Origin: Mesorhizobium xinjiangense
GTDB lineage: Bacteria; Pseudomonadota; Alphaproteobacteria; Rhizobiales; Rhizobiaceae
Length of the DNA stretch: 64,000 nucleotides
Assembly (NCBI RefSeq): GCF_009749525.1
Contig: NZ_WOAC01000007.1
Location: forward strand, 120,950-184,949
Reading direction: 5' to 3'
Positions 1 to 11,302 of the stretch are shown in pieces (the stretch's first letter is position 1; each line of letters starts with the position of its first letter). The position numbers and the translations under genes were made by a program. Under the pieces are notes generated by a model. That model was not told the DNA's origin. It made no database searches and saw only the letters and a program-made list of their open reading frames with translations.

Positions 1-1670
1 GCATATTCGCCCTGACTGCCGGCATTGGGCTGCAGGGAGACGGCATCAAAGCCGGTGATTTCGCCGAGCCAGCGTTCCAGGTCCTCGATCATCTGCCGGT
101 AACCCTGGCTGTGAGGCGCCGGCGCGAAGGGATGCAGCCCGGCGACGCTCGGCCAGGAGACCGGCATCATTTCGGCTGCCGCATTGAGCTTCATGGTGCA
201 CGAGCCGAGCGGGATCATCGCCCGGTCTAGGGCGAGATCCTTGTCGGACAGCCGGCGCAGGAAGCGCATCATCTCGGTCTCGGAGCGGTTTTCGTGGAAG
301 ACCGGCTGGGTCATGAAACCGTCGCCGCGTCCGCCCGCCGGAAGAGCGGCTTTGGCCTGTTGAGGAACCTTGCCGCCGAAGAAGTCGGCGAGAGCGGCGA
401 GATCGGCCTCATTCGAGGTTTCGTCGAAGCTGACGGCGATCCGGTCGTCGCCGATCCGGCGCACGAGCCGGCCGTCCTTTTCAGCCCGATCCGCGAGCGC
501 CTGCGCCTTGCCGGGGCAGGAAACCGTGACGGTGTCGAAAAACTGTTTGCCAGCAATATCGTAGCCGGCATCGCTTACGCTCCTGGCGAAGCGCGTGGCG
601 AGTTCGTGAACGCCGCGCGCCATTGCCTGCAACCCTTCCGGTCCGTGCCAGATGGCATAGGCGGCCGCCATGTTGGCAAGCAAGGCCTGTGCCGTGCAGA
701 TGTTGGACGTCGCCTTGTCGCGGCGGATGTGCTGTTCGCGCGTCTGCAGCGCCAGGCGGTAGCCCGGGCGGCCATGCGTGTCGGTCGACTGGCCGATGAT
801 GCGGCCGGGCATCAGCCGCGTGAGCTTGTCAGAGACGGCGAGATAGGCCGCATGCGGACCGCCAAATCCCATGGGCACGCCGAAGCGTTGCATGGAGCCC
901 GCCACCATGTCGGCGCCGTGCTGCGCCGGGGCATCCAGGATCGTCAGCGCCAGCGGGTCGGCAACGACGATGACCAGCGCGCCGGCGGACCTGGCCTTTT
1001 CGATGATTGCCCCATGATCGCCGTAGACGCCGCAGGTGTCGGGCCACGGCACGATGAGGGCCGCCGTCTCGGCGTCGATCTCCTCGCCGTCGATCGTGAT
1101 GTCCAGCGGTGCGGCACGCGTCTCGACGACATCCAGCACCTGCGGATGCAGGGCCCCCGCAATGGCGACCTTGTGGCGCTTGTCGCGGTGATGCCGGAGT
1201 GCGATGCCGACTGCTTCGGCAACCGCGGTCGCTTCGTCAAGCAGCGAGGCGGAGGCAACGGGCAGGCCGGTCAGTTCAGTCACCAGGGTCTGGAAATGGA
1301 AGAGCATTTCCAGCCGGCCCTGGCTGATTTCCGACTGATACGGCGTATAGGCCGTGTACCAGGCGGGATTTTCGAAAAGATTGCGCTGGATGACCGGTGG
1401 CACGACGCAGCCGTGATAGCCCTGGCCGGCGAAGCTCTTCGCCACGACGTTGTGGCTCATCATGGCACTCAGCTCTTCTAGCGCCGCCGACTCGCTCGCT
1501 GCTGCGGGCAGGTCGAGTTCGCCATCGAGCCGGATCGACTTGGGAATCGCCTGTGAAATCAGCGTCTCGCGCGACGTCAGGCCGAGCGCCTTGAGCATCG
1601 CGCGCTCGTCGCGTGTGCGCGGGCCGATATGCCGGGCCGCGAAATCGGCCGTCCTGTTGCCTGCAGTCAT
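1..1670 (-). CDS. gcvP: Glycine dehydrogenase (glycine cleavage P protein), 5' part
   Basis: PLP enzyme that decarboxylates glycine and hands the aminomethyl group to the lipoyl arm of GcvH. Only the first 556 codons are present; the gene leaves the window at the left edge, before the PLP lysine. The N-terminus reads [18 protein letters not shown], the usual GcvP opening, and the last visible residues are [12 protein letters not shown], a conserved GcvP block. The distance from the start to that block fits the single-chain (~950 aa) form, not the split PA/PB type. The ATG at 1670 lies 11 nt after the gcvH stop, so this is the last gene of gcvT-gcvH-gcvP, controlled by the glycine riboswitch upstream of gcvT. 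Confidence 0.96.
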   Translation of the reverse strand, partial: MTAGNRTADFAARHIGPRTRDERAMLKALGLTSRETLISQAIPKSIRLDGELDLPAAASESAALEELSAMMSHNVVAKSFAGQGYHGCVVPPVIQRNLFENPAWYTAYTPYQSEISQGRLEMLFHFQTLVTELTGLPVASASLLDEATAVAEAVGIALRHHRDKRHKVAIAGALHPQVLDVVETRAAPLDITIDGEEIDAETAALIVPWPDTCGVYGDHGAIIEKARSAGALVIVVADPLALTILDAPAQHGADMVAGSMQRFGVPMGFGGPHAAYLAVSDKLTRLMPGRIIGQSTDTHGRPGYRLALQTREQHIRRDKATSNICTAQALLANMAAAYAIWHGPEGLQAMARGVHELATRFARSVSDAGYDIAGKQFFDTVTVSCPGKAQALADRAEKDGRLVRRIGDDRIAVSFDETSNEADLAALADFFGGKVPQQAKAALPAGGRGDGFMTQPVFHENRSETEMMRFLRRLSDKDLALDRAMIPLGSCTMKLNAAAEMMPVSWPSVAGLHPFAPAPHSQGYRQMIEDLERWLGEITGFDAVSLQPNAGSQGEY

Positions 1671-1681
1671 CGTGCTTGTCC

Positions 1682-2059
1682 TTATTCGATCATTTTCTTG
1701 TAGGCAGCCTCGTCCATCAGACCGTCGAGCTGGCCGGCATCGGCGAGCTTCATGCGCCACAGCCAGCCGTCACCGGTGGCCGCGCTGTTGACGAGCGACG
1801 GGTCGCCGGGCAGCGCCTCGTTGACGGCGCTCACCTCGCCGTCGGCCGGTGCGTAGACGTCGGACGCGGCCTTGACGGATTCGACCACCACGGCGACGTC
1901 GCCCTTCGTCAGGGTCTTGCCGGTCTCCGGCAGCTCGACAAATACGAGATCGCCAAGCTGTTCCTGGGCGTAGTCGGTGATGCCTACGGTGGCCTCGCCT
2001 TTGTCGACGCGGATCCATTCGTGATCTTCTGTGTAATAGGTCTCGGCCATCGTATTCAT
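1682..2059 (-). CDS. gcvH: Glycine cleavage system H protein
   Basis: Lipoyl carrier protein that shuttles the aminomethyl intermediate between the P, T and L proteins. It is 125 aa, normal for the family, with the N-terminal [11 protein letters not shown] block and the lipoylation site ESVKAASDV (Lys near residue 63). The C-terminus [10 protein letters not shown] is also typical. The ATG at 2059 overlaps the gcvT stop by 4 nt (ATGA), which implies translational coupling; a second in-frame ATG lies three codons later (2050) and could be the true start. Confidence 0.97.
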   Translation of the reverse strand: MNTMAETYYTEDHEWIRVDKGEATVGITDYAQEQLGDLVFVELPETGKTLTKGDVAVVVESVKAASDVYAPADGEVSAVNEALPGDPSLVNSAATGDGWLWRMKLADAGQLDGLMDEAAYKKMIE

Positions 2060-3159
2060 CCCTTGTGATAGCGATGCGGTGTGAAGGGGAGGGGGTGAAC
2101 GGCGATCGCCAGCCGATTGCCCCGGATTTCCGTAAAGAACTGCGTGCCGGGCGAGGCTCGGTCGGCCGGCACATAGCCCATCGCGACCGGGTGTCCGGCC
2201 GAAGGGCCGAACCCGCCGGAGGTCACGCTGCCGACCGTCTCACCGTTTTCGTCGAGAAGCGGGGCGCCGGCGCGCACCGGCTGACGTCCCTCGGGTTTCA
2301 GGCCGACACGCTTGCGGGCCGGACCGTTGGCGATGGCGCGGCGCAGCGCATCGGCACCGACGAAACCGCCGGTCTCGCGCAAGGGTTTGGGGATCGCCCA
2401 CATCAGGCCGGCATCGAGCGGCGTCGTGTCGGCCGTGATGTCCTGGCCATGCAGGCACAGGCCGGCCTCGAGGCGCAGGCTGTCGCGGGCGGCAAGACCG
2501 ATCCACTCGACGCTGTCCTGGCCAAGGAGATCTTGCGCCAGCGCGCGCGCCTCATCTGCCGGCAGGGCGATCTCGAAGCCGTCCTCGCCCGTATAACCTG
2601 AGCGGCTGAGGAACCAGCCCGCGCGCGGCTCGACGCCATGCATGAAGACGAGCCCTGTCGTATCGATCCCGGCGCGGTTCAATGCCGCCTCCGCTTCGGG
2701 ACCCTGGATTGCGATAAAGACCCGGTCCAGCGGTTCGACCGCCACGTCGAGCCCTTCGGCAAGGCGGCGCAACTGTGCTTCGTCGGCGGCCGCGTTGCCG
2801 GCATTGGCGACGACCATGAATGCGTCGCCGCCAAGACGGGTGACGATCAGATCGTCGATGATCCCGGCATCGTCGTTGAGCAGGAAGGAGTAGCGCGACT
2901 GGGATTGGTCCAATGCAGCCGGGTCGAGCGGGCACGCGGCGGCGATCAGCCGCGCGCCATCAGTGCCGGAAACGCGGAAAAGCCGCATATGCGATATGTC
3001 GAACAGTCCCGCCTTTTCGCGCACATGGAGATGTTCCTTCATCACCCCCAGCGGATAGGTGATGGGCATCGACCAGCCGGCAAAAGCGCCGAACTTCGCG
3101 CCCGCCTCGCGGTGCAGGTCCTCAAGCGGCAGTTTGTGAAGATTATCGGTGCTGGTCAT
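2056..3159 (-). CDS. gcvT: Aminomethyltransferase (glycine cleavage T protein)
   Basis: Tetrahydrofolate-dependent T protein that releases ammonia from the aminomethyl-lipoyl H protein and forms 5,10-methylene-THF. The 367-aa product carries [10 protein letters not shown] near the N-terminus, [11 protein letters not shown], and [17 protein letters not shown] in the folate-binding half. The ATG at 3159 is chosen because GGGAG lies 6-7 nt upstream; a TTG at 3171 would add four residues. It is the first gene of the operon, about 50 nt downstream of the glycine riboswitch. Confidence 0.96.
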   Translation of the reverse strand: MTSTDNLHKLPLEDLHREAGAKFGAFAGWSMPITYPLGVMKEHLHVREKAGLFDISHMRLFRVSGTDGARLIAAACPLDPAALDQSQSRYSFLLNDDAGIIDDLIVTRLGGDAFMVVANAGNAAADEAQLRRLAEGLDVAVEPLDRVFIAIQGPEAEAALNRAGIDTTGLVFMHGVEPRAGWFLSRSGYTGEDGFEIALPADEARALAQDLLGQDSVEWIGLAARDSLRLEAGLCLHGQDITADTTPLDAGLMWAIPKPLRETGGFVGADALRRAIANGPARKRVGLKPEGRQPVRAGAPLLDENGETVGSVTSGGFGPSAGHPVAMGYVPADRASPGTQFFTEIRGNRLAIAVHPLPFTPHRYHKG

Positions 3160-3210
3160 CGCTTCTCCCAAAGGTGCACGTATACGGCCGCCGCATGACG
3201 ACCCTTGCGT

Positions 3211-3395
3211 GCCCCTCTGTCGGAAGCCTGAGAGACTTGCGCCGCCGGAACTCTGTCGGAGACGCTTACACCTTCGGCGCGGGGCGGAGCCCCGACTTTC
3301 CAGAGTGTCTCATTCTGACCACGGTTCTCTTTGCCTGAGAGATTTCGGGCGATTTCCCCTTCGGCGGCCGGTTAAGGCTCTCTCCCGCGATCAGA
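3211..3395 (-). promoter_or_regulatory. Tandem glycine riboswitch upstream of gcvT
   Basis: Read on the minus strand, this leader holds two similar glycine-aptamer cores. The first has GGGAGAGAGCC, then CCGAAGGGG and AATCTCTCAGGC (about 3395-3325). The second has GACACTCTGGAAAG, then CGCCGAAGGTG and AAGTCTCTCAGGC (about 3310-3223). Two aptamers in series separated by a short linker, directly before gcvT, is the classical cooperative glycine ON switch, so excess glycine is predicted to turn on the cleavage operon. No clear poly-T terminator is visible, so control may be translational. Boundaries are approximate. Confidence 0.93.
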
Positions 3396-3485
3396 CGGGC
3401 CATTTTGGACCCGAGACGATTCTGTACCTAGCGCAGGACGAAGCATTTGTCACGGGTGGCGTTGCGCGAGACGCGCGGAGACCGG

Positions 3486-3869
3486 TCAGCGTTCGGCTTC
3501 AAGCCGGACAAGCTCGCGCTGGATGCGCTGGATGATGCGTCCGGTGTCCTCGTGCATATGTTTCAGCCGCTCCAACTGCATCGTCACCGCCGCCAGCGGG
3601 TCAGGTCCGATATCGTCTTCCGGCGCGTCGCCGACCCCATGAAGCAGCCACAGCATGTTGACGTTGAGAACGCCGGCAACCAGCGACAGCCGCTCGACAC
3701 CCGGCTCTGAACGGTCGCTTTCCCATTGTTCGATGGTTTTTTTCGGCACCCCGACGCGGCGTGCCAACTGCGTTGTGGTCAGGCCCTGTGCATCGCGTGT
3801 GCGCGACAGGCGGCCGCCAAACGTATCATTGTCGGGGAGTCGGCGATGAATAGAAGTCACTACGGCCAT
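3486..3869 (-). CDS. XRE-family helix-turn-helix regulator
   Basis: 127-aa DNA-binding protein. A Cro/C1-type HTH spans about residues 18-72 (GGRLSRTRDAQGLTTTQLA, then RRVGVPKKTIEQWESDRSEP). It is followed by a helical, probably dimerising C-terminus rich in Leu, Glu and Arg (QLERLKHMHEDTGRIIQRI). It stands alone between the riboswitch and the fghA gene. Its target cannot be read from the sequence. Confidence 0.85.
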   Translation of the reverse strand: MAVVTSIHRRLPDNDTFGGRLSRTRDAQGLTTTQLARRVGVPKKTIEQWESDRSEPGVERLSLVAGVLNVNMLWLLHGVGDAPEDDIGPDPLAAVTMQLERLKHMHEDTGRIIQRIQRELVRLEAER

Positions 3870-3965
3870 ACGGTCATTGCCTCCTTCAGCGCGGTCGCCT
3901 GGGTGTCATGATAGGGACGACCGCGTGGAATGTCGCTTCGGCTCGCGCCAAAGCATGTCGCGCTT

Positions 3966-4814
3966 TCACAAATTCGCCTCTAATCGGGCCGCGTGCCAGC
4001 GCAGGTGATCGTCCATGAAGGACGAGATGAAGAAATAGGAATGGTCGTAACCGGCCTGCATCCGCAGGGTCAGCGCAATATTAGCCTTGCGGCAGGCTTC
4101 CTCGAACAGCCATGGCCGCAATCCCTCGTCCAGGAACCCGTCCGCGGCCCCCTGGTCGATCAGAAACTCCGAAAAGCTGCGGCCGTCTTCGACCAGCGCG
4201 CAGGCGTCATAGGCGCGCCAATCGGCCTCATTGGGTCCAAGGTAGCGTTCGAAGGCGGGCCGCGACCAATCCGCTGTCGACGGGTTGACGATCGGGGCGA
4301 AGGCCGAACAGCTTCGAAAACGCTCCGGGTAGTGCAGAGCCAGCGTCAGTGCGCCGTGCCCTCCCATGGAATGACCGAAGACGGCCTGACGGTTCATGTC
4401 GGCGGGAAAATTTTCCGCCACCAGCGCCGGAAGCTCTTCCGCCACATAGCTGTGCATGCGGTAATTGGCCGAATAGGGCGCCTGGGTGGCGTCGACATAA
4501 AAGCCGGCGCCGGAGCCGAATTGCCAGTTGCCCTCGTCGTCCGGCACGTGATCCCCGCGCGGGCTCGTATCCGGGCATACGACGATCAGGCCGAGTTCGG
4601 CTGCCACGCGCCGGTACTCGCCCTTTTCCATGACATTCTGGTGCGTGCAGGTCAGGCCCGACAGATACCAGAGAACCGGGCAGGGGCCGTGCGCGGCCTG
4701 CGGCGGCAGGAAGAGCGCAAAGGTCATATCGCAGCCGCAGGTTTCGGAAGCGTGTGTGTAGACACCCTGCTGGCCGTCGTGGGATTTGGCTATCGATACA
4801 GTTTTCAGGCTCAT
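3966..4814 (-). CDS. fghA: S-formylglutathione hydrolase
   Basis: Serine esterase that hydrolyses S-formylglutathione to formate and glutathione, the last step of glutathione-dependent formaldehyde oxidation. The catalytic triad is readable: Ser in GHSMGGHGAL, Asp in QGAADGFLDEG, His in AGYDHSYFF. The open frame extends upstream to 4925, but ATG 4814 (MSLKTVSIAKSHDGQQGVYTH) gives 282 aa, the family length, and homology-like sequence begins there. It lies on the same strand and downstream of the formaldehyde dehydrogenase at 6146-7270, separated by two small genes. Confidence 0.95.
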   Translation of the reverse strand: MSLKTVSIAKSHDGQQGVYTHASETCGCDMTFALFLPPQAAHGPCPVLWYLSGLTCTHQNVMEKGEYRRVAAELGLIVVCPDTSPRGDHVPDDEGNWQFGSGAGFYVDATQAPYSANYRMHSYVAEELPALVAENFPADMNRQAVFGHSMGGHGALTLALHYPERFRSCSAFAPIVNPSTADWSRPAFERYLGPNEADWRAYDACALVEDGRSFSEFLIDQGAADGFLDEGLRPWLFEEACRKANIALTLRMQAGYDHSYFFISSFMDDHLRWHAARLEANL

Positions 4815-4980
4815 CAGTCTCGCTCGGAACGGATATCCGCGCTGCATGTTGCGATGTGGCCGGGACGGCGACATGAATTGTCGCGACGAGGAGGTCTTTC
4901 CTAACATGCCTGACACGAATTCCAAACCCCGGGTGGGCGGGATCGTCCGATCGAGCGGCTCGGCGGGCCTTGCGGGGCGT

Positions 4981-5571
4981 TCAGAACTGGGCGTTTGGCG
5001 GGCGTTCCTGTGGTGGCGGCAGAACGGGAATTTCCTGGGCGCGGCGATCGATTTCGGCGTCGATCGCCTCGATTCCGGGGGCTTCCGTCTCGATCCATTT
5101 CAGGAGGTTATGGAAGTCGATGTCGCTCATGCTGTGCATGACGCTCACTTGCGCGCCTTCTTCCAGAACGACGACGCCATTGACGGCGATCGCCCCGCTC
5201 GCCGTCCTCCAATTGGGACCGAAGGTCCTGACCATTGCGTACATGAGTTGCGCCCGCGTTTCACCGACGCCGCCGGCACGGCATGCTTCGTAGAACATGC
5301 GGTGGGTCGCCTCGGCCGATCGCGTCCGCACCGTGCAGAAATAGTCATGCACGACCGATGCGCGCCGGTAGTCGCCGACGAAAGGCGGGCCGAAGGTGGT
5401 CCAGAATATCTGGGGAATCGACGCGCCGTCGACCACGGCATTCTTCTTCGCCGTCCATGCCAGAGCGGCACCGTCGACAAAGGTGAAATCCTGATTGAGC
5501 TTGACGCTGCGGTCGTCGCCGGCCTCGCTGAGCCAGGTGACGGAGACGTTGCCGGTAAAATGCGCGGCCAT
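4981..5571 (-). CDS. DUF1353 family protein
   Basis: 196-aa protein of the DUF1353 family, recognised by VVDGASIPQIFW (residues ~46-57) followed by GDYRRASVVHDYFC. These conserved Asp/Ser and His/Asp residues suggest a metal or hydrolytic site, but no function is established for the family. The start is firm: GGGAGGA lies about 6 nt upstream of ATG 5571. It sits between fghA and the YaiI-like gene without an obvious link to C1 metabolism. Confidence 0.8.
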   Translation of the reverse strand: MAAHFTGNVSVTWLSEAGDDRSVKLNQDFTFVDGAALAWTAKKNAVVDGASIPQIFWTTFGPPFVGDYRRASVVHDYFCTVRTRSAEATHRMFYEACRAGGVGETRAQLMYAMVRTFGPNWRTASGAIAVNGVVVLEEGAQVSVMHSMSDIDFHNLLKWIETEAPGIEAIDAEIDRRAQEIPVLPPPQERPPNAQF

Positions 5572-5681
5572 GACAATCCTCCCGTGATCAGGCGTCGGAC
5601 ACGCCGCCCGACGCCCGACACTATGTCACTGCGATCAGCAATGTCTGTGAAGTTGGCCGCGCAACGGCCTCGCCGAAAGCG

Positions 5682-6145
5682 TCATCGCGGTCGCAGGGCG
5701 CGCCGCACGGTCGAGTCGAGGGACTGCAGGAAGGCCGAGCGGTCGCGGGCCGAAAAGCCCGCATTGTGCCCCTTGATCTCGCCGGTCTCACGCAAATGCT
5801 GGTTCAAGTCGCGCATGGCGAGCGCCATGCCCACCGTTTCGGTGGTGAACGGCCTGCCGGTCGGGCCAAGCGCGTTGGCGCCGCGTTCGACGGCCCGGGC
5901 GGCCAGCGGAATGTCCGCCGTCACCACGATGTCGCCCGGCTGCAGATGCTCGACGATCCAGTCGTCCGCCGCGTCGGCACCCTTGGCCACCACGACATGG
6001 CGAACGGCGGGATCGCGCGACGGACGCAGGCCTCCGTTCGATACCAGGGTCACCGTCAGTTCATGCCGGTCGGCGACCCTGACGACCTCTTCCTTCACCG
6101 GGCAGGCATCGGCGTCGACGTAGATCTGCGGACGTGACGGTCCGG

Positions 6146-6149
<4 letters not shown>
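5682..6149 (-). CDS. YaiI/YqxD family protein (DUF188, UPF0178)
   Basis: 155-aa member of the UPF0178 family, related to PIN-like nuclease folds. The signature [14 protein letters not shown] opens the protein, and [19 protein letters not shown] and [15 protein letters not shown] follow. The only plausible start is a TTG at 6149 that overlaps the stop of the preceding dehydrogenase gene (TTGA, 4 nt), so translation is probably coupled. No substrate is known. Confidence 0.88.
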
Positions 6150-7270
<1,121 letters not shown>

Positions 7271-7348
7271 TGCTCGTCTCCTCCCGAAAGTTCCAAACGC
7301 ATCCCCGCTTTTATATGCCAGGCCGGCGGGAACGCAGCCTCCGGCGCG

Positions 7349-8209
7349 CTAGCGGATCGGCTGATCCTGCTCATCGAAGAGCGGAACATGATAGCTTTGA
7401 AGCAGTTCGTTGATCTCCTCCTGATTGTCCCGAATGAAACCGTTGAGCGTCCGCTTCCATTCCTGGTCCGATGGACGCACGCCCATCGTGATGCGATAGG
7501 CCAGCCGGGCCCCCGCCTTTTCCCGGACGAGCGGGATCATCGAAAGATCCGTGCCGGCCTCGTGAACATAATAGCCCGCCATGGCCCCCCAGATCGCAGC
7601 AGCGTCGATCTTCTCGTCCACCAGATCGTCGATCATGCTCTTGGCAACCGACGGCACGGCCCGCGTGTCGACCATGAGGGGGTAGACCTTCGCCTTTGAC
7701 ATCAGTTTGGCTGCGGCGAGATGAGATGCGGGCGGGGTCCCCTGCACGACCCCAACGCGCTTTCCGGCCAATCTGGGGTCCGAAATCGTCGTCACGCCGT
7801 CCAGGCCGCTATCGCGCTTGTACACCAGAACATAGGCCGAGCGGTAATAGGCATTGGTGTTCTGTACGAGTTCGTCACCTTGCGCGTATCCCATGATGAC
7901 GTCGCAGCGGTTGGCGCCAAGGGTGTTGCGGACGAAGCCCATCACCGTCGGAAACCAGAAGTATCTTACCTGCTTGCGTCCCAGTTTCTCGGCCATGAGT
8001 TCGGCAAGCCTGTTCTCGAAGCCCTGACCATCCATATCGCTAAACGGCATGTTCGAGGGATCGGCGCAAACACGGAGAATCTCGGGGTCGACAAGCTCGC
8101 CCGCCGCACCAAGTCCGGCGCCCTGGGCAGACGCCACTGCCGGCGCGAGCGTCAGTGCAAGTGCCAGGGCAACACCATATTGGTAGAAAGACGACCCGAG
8201 CCAGTTCAT
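7349..8209 (-). CDS. xoxJ: XoxJ, periplasmic substrate-binding-like protein of quinoprotein dehydrogenases
   Basis: 286-aa exported protein of the family annotated as quinoprotein dehydrogenase-associated putative ABC substrate-binding protein (XoxJ/MoxJ). A signal peptide (VALALALTLAPAVASA) precedes LRVCADPSNMPFSDMDGQGF and AGKRVGVVQGTPPASHL. MxaJ/XoxJ proteins have a bilobal binding-protein fold and are thought to help activate the dehydrogenase rather than drive transport. It begins 3 nt after the xoxG stop, so the two are in one transcript. Confidence 0.93.
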   Translation of the reverse strand: MNWLGSSFYQYGVALALALTLAPAVASAQGAGLGAAGELVDPEILRVCADPSNMPFSDMDGQGFENRLAELMAEKLGRKQVRYFWFPTVMGFVRNTLGANRCDVIMGYAQGDELVQNTNAYYRSAYVLVYKRDSGLDGVTTISDPRLAGKRVGVVQGTPPASHLAAAKLMSKAKVYPLMVDTRAVPSVAKSMIDDLVDEKIDAAAIWGAMAGYYVHEAGTDLSMIPLVREKAGARLAYRITMGVRPSDQEWKRTLNGFIRDNQEEINELLQSYHVPLFDEQDQPIR

Positions 8210-8212
8210 CGG

Positions 8213-8737
8213 TCACCCGCTCATGCAAGCGTCTTCATGGTCCTTCGCAGCCTCGGGCTTGTCGGCCTTCTTTGGGGGCCTGCCACGCGGAATGCCACCC
8301 ACCGAACGCGCCCGGAGATAGATGTAGAGATCGTCCAGATAGCAATAGACGTTCTTGTTGTCGCCGAACCCCGGCATGACGCTTTCCTTGCCGGCGCCGA
8401 CGTCCTGGATCCCCTCGGCCACGATGGCGAGAAAATTGGCATAGTCGATGCTTTTCATGGAGTCGATGAGCGGCGGCGCATAGGTCGATCCCATCCCGTC
8501 CGGCCCATGACAAACATGGCAATCGGCATGGTAGCGCCGGTAGCCGCTGAACGTATACCAGTCCACGACGCCGCCATCGAGGATCTTGAAGGTCGGGTTG
8601 CCTTCGGCGTCGAAATACATGCCGTTCTGATCGCTCACCGCCTGCGCCTTTTCGGCATTGTCCTGGGCCTGCGAGGCGCTCAGTACGGCCGGGGCCAGGA
8701 CGAGTGCGGCGGTAAGTGGCCATATGCGCAATGACAT
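8213..8737 (-). CDS. xoxG: XoxG, methanol-metabolism c-type cytochrome
   Basis: Periplasmic monohaem cytochrome c that takes electrons from XoxF. 174 aa with signal peptide (LTAALVLAPAVLSASQA), haem motif CHVCH near residue 72, and two further Cys (NVYCYLDD and the C-terminal DACMSG), matching the four-cysteine methanol-related cytochrome family. Met in VMPGFGDNK is the likely axial ligand. The Lys/Pro-rich tail (RPPKKADKPEAAKDHED) is charged and probably flexible. Directly follows xoxF. Confidence 0.93.
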   Translation of the reverse strand: MSLRIWPLTAALVLAPAVLSASQAQDNAEKAQAVSDQNGMYFDAEGNPTFKILDGGVVDWYTFSGYRRYHADCHVCHGPDGMGSTYAPPLIDSMKSIDYANFLAIVAEGIQDVGAGKESVMPGFGDNKNVYCYLDDLYIYLRARSVGGIPRGRPPKKADKPEAAKDHEDACMSG

Positions 8738-8855
8738 TCATCTACCTTCCTTGCAGCGACGAGCCTCCGAACCCGCTTGGCCTTGCCCGACCATCGATCT
8801 CGAATTGGGGTCCAAGGCCGACTGCCGTGACCGGCGCGTTTCCATCTGACTGGGA

Positions 8856-8879
8856 GCCCCGGACGTCATCGCCCGGGGC
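8856..8879 (-). repeat. GC-rich hairpin between xoxF and xoxG
   Basis: A 7-bp perfect stem (GCCCCGG / CCGGGGC) with a 10-nt loop, just downstream of the xoxF stop. There is no following T-tract, so it is unlikely to be a strong intrinsic terminator. An mRNA-stabilising or processing hairpin that sets the xoxF:xoxG ratio is possible. Confidence 0.5.
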
Positions 8880-8890
8880 CAGCTTGCTGA

Positions 8891-10810
8891 TCACTCGGGC
8901 AGGCCGAACACCGTCAACTGTCCGCCGAGCGTCGTATAGTCCGCCAAAGCAGCATAGCCGCCCACGGCGCCAAGACCGGCCGTGGCGACGGATTCGCTTT
9001 CTTCAGTCGGGGCATTCTCGCCGGCCACCGCTGTCTGCCATGCCGCGGCGTTTTCGGGTGCCAGGAGGCCGCCTGCAAGACCGATGCCGGCCCAGCCGCC
9101 GACGCCAGACAGAACGGCGATGTATTGCTTGCCGTCATGCTCGAACGTGTTGACGTTGCCGATGATCCCGGACGGCGTCTTGAACCTGTAGAGCTCGTTT
9201 CCGTCATGATCGACGGCCTTCAGATAGCCTTCCAGCGTTCCGTAAAACACCACGTCACCGGCCGTCGCCAGCGCGCCGGACCAAACGGAGAACTGTTCCT
9301 GCTTCGACCACACGATCTCACCCTTGGCCGCATCCCAGGCTATGAAGTTGCCCATGCCGCCATGGCTGTCAGGGGTGGGATACATGGAAACCGTCGCACC
9401 GACATAGGGCTGACCTGCGGTGTAGCTTACCCGGTAGGGTTCATAATCCATGCAGACATGGTTCGTTGGAACGTAGAACAGTCCGGTCTTCTTCGAATAG
9501 GCTGCCGGCTGTTGGTCTTTCGTGCCGAGTGCGGCAGGGCAGACGCCAGTAGTATTGACGTCCTCGCCGTTGTGGTCCGTCGAATATTCAGGCACGACCT
9601 GCGGGCGGCCGTACTGGTCGCTGTTGGGGTCCATCTCGACATGGGAGGCCCAGTTTACCGTCGGATCGTACTTCTCCGCCACCAGGAGCTCGCCTGTCGC
9701 GCGGTCGAGCGTGTAGGCGAAGCCGTTGCGGTCGAAATGCACCAGCACGTCGCGGGCCCCGCCGTCGATCTCCATGTCGTCGACGAGGATCATTTCGTTG
9801 ACGCCATCGTAGTCCCATTCGTCATGCGGCGTCATCTGATAGAGCCATTTGGCCATGCCGCTATCGAGATCACGCGCGAAGATGGTCATGGACCAGCGGT
9901 TGTCGCCGGGGCGCTGGTTGGGGTTCCACGTCGACGGATTGCCTGTGCCGTAATAGATCAGGTTGAGTTCCGGATCATAGGCATACCACCCCCAGGTGGT
10001 TCCGCCGCCGGTCTGCCACTGCTCGCCTTCCCAAGTGTTCATACCTGAATCCGGGCCGACAGGCTCGCCGAGATGCGTAGTGTTTTCCGGATCGATCAGG
10101 GTTTCGGAATCGGGACCTGTCGAGTATCCGCGCCAGGCCAACGATCCGTCGTTCAAACTGTAAGCCGTGATATGGCCGCGCACGCCGAACTCGGCGCCGG
10201 AAATGCCGACGATCACCTTGTCTCCGGCCACCATTGGCGCGGAAGTTCCGGATTCTGACAGGCTGCCGTCGACGGCCTCGCCATTCTGAGCCTGCCAGGC
10301 AACCTCACCGGTCTTGGCGTTGAGCGCGGTCAGCATGGTGTCCGCCTGGTAGAGCAGAATCAGGGCTGACCGATCGCCTTCGGGCGGCGCATAGGCCACG
10401 CCGCGATTGACCGTGTCGCAACACATGATGGGAATGACGTTCGAGTCCTGTCGCGGCTCGTATTTCCAGAGGATCCTGCCCTCATTGTTGAGATCCAGCG
10501 CATAGACCGTGTTGGGGAACGGCGCGTGGACGTACATGGTATCGTCAACGACCAGCGGCCCGCCTTCATGGCCACGCAAGACGCCTGTCGAAAACGTCCA
10601 TTTGACCTGCAGATTCCCCACATTGTCCTTGTTGATCTTGTCCAGCTCGGAATAGCGGGTATTGGCGTAATCGCCCGTAGGCATCGTCCAGTTGTTGGCG
10701 TCGCCCGCGAGTTCCTGAAGGGTCTCATTGGCCGAGGCTGCCAGGGGCGAGACGCCGACCAGCAGCATTACGGTGAGTGGAATTGACGTAGCCTTCAAAA
10801 GCGCACGCAT
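8891..10810 (-). CDS. xoxF: XoxF, lanthanide-dependent PQQ methanol dehydrogenase
   Basis: Periplasmic eight-bladed quinoprotein that oxidises methanol. ATG 10810 is chosen over 10837 because GGGAGG lies 6-7 nt upstream and a signal peptide follows ([19 protein letters not shown]); the product is 639 aa. Numbering from this ATG, the vicinal disulfide is Cys130-Cys131 ([10 protein letters not shown]), and the metal ligands are Glu207 (SGAEFGVRG), Asn291 (GTGNPSTW) and the catalytic Asp333 in WDYDGVN. The second Asp of that motif (Asp335) is the extra lanthanide ligand; calcium enzymes (MxaF) have Ala there. The spacings between these ligands match those of known XoxF proteins. No mxaI gene is nearby. 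First gene of xoxF-xoxG-xoxJ-adhC. Confidence 0.97.
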   Translation of the reverse strand: MRALLKATSIPLTVMLLVGVSPLAASANETLQELAGDANNWTMPTGDYANTRYSELDKINKDNVGNLQVKWTFSTGVLRGHEGGPLVVDDTMYVHAPFPNTVYALDLNNEGRILWKYEPRQDSNVIPIMCCDTVNRGVAYAPPEGDRSALILLYQADTMLTALNAKTGEVAWQAQNGEAVDGSLSESGTSAPMVAGDKVIVGISGAEFGVRGHITAYSLNDGSLAWRGYSTGPDSETLIDPENTTHLGEPVGPDSGMNTWEGEQWQTGGGTTWGWYAYDPELNLIYYGTGNPSTWNPNQRPGDNRWSMTIFARDLDSGMAKWLYQMTPHDEWDYDGVNEMILVDDMEIDGGARDVLVHFDRNGFAYTLDRATGELLVAEKYDPTVNWASHVEMDPNSDQYGRPQVVPEYSTDHNGEDVNTTGVCPAALGTKDQQPAAYSKKTGLFYVPTNHVCMDYEPYRVSYTAGQPYVGATVSMYPTPDSHGGMGNFIAWDAAKGEIVWSKQEQFSVWSGALATAGDVVFYGTLEGYLKAVDHDGNELYRFKTPSGIIGNVNTFEHDGKQYIAVLSGVGGWAGIGLAGGLLAPENAAAWQTAVAGENAPTEESESVATAGLGAVGGYAALADYTTLGGQLTVFGLPE

Positions 10811-11302
10811 TGTTTTCCTCCCGATATCTTCCATCAAGGGATCGTCCCTCGCGCCCGTTCAGGCTGCGTTGGCGATTTGACGTGGGAAGTACTTCCGGCA
10901 GCCTGTCACGACCTGAGCCGGATATGCAGCGGGCACCGAAGCTGCCTACCCAATACCGGCCTACGATGGGCAATCATCGCTCCCTAGGACGATGAACCCT
11001 TTGATGCCGGAAGCAATATAAGACTATGACATAATTATAATCTCTGCAATAAATAAAGAAATTACTTATATTGCATTGCAAAAGAAATCGATGCCGCAAT
11101 GCAACACAAGAGATATTACAACATGCGTAGATGAATTTACTAATATATTTTGCGTTATCATCGCCAATTGAATCCTTCAAATACACTCAAGTTATGATAT
11201 GCAATCAAATATATACGTAGATCGATGATCATAATCCGAACTCGAATACGGCTTGACTGCGTCGCCTTGGATTCCTCATGCTGTCAGCCGGAAGGATCGG
11301 CA
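10811..11302. promoter_or_regulatory. AT-rich divergent control region of xoxF and the 118-aa secreted protein gene
   Basis: About 490 nt without a convincing gene. The centre (roughly 11005-11250) is markedly AT-rich compared with the rest of the window. It holds a perfect 9-bp inverted repeat, TTGCATTGC (11071-11079) and GCAATGCAA (11096-11104), and additional TGCAAT/ATTGCA half-sites at 11045-11050 and 11200-11205. It separates two divergent genes, so it should contain both promoters and operators. No sigma-factor boxes are asserted. Confidence 0.6.

Noticed and set aside
294..1481. Long plus-strand open frame (395 codons)
   Set aside because: It is the antisense of gcvP; the minus strand encodes a clear GcvP with conserved blocks.
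10974..11186. 70-codon minus-strand frame in the AT-rich xoxF upstream region
   Set aside because: Low-complexity AT-driven reading with no ribosome site or recognisable protein features; the region is better explained as regulatory.
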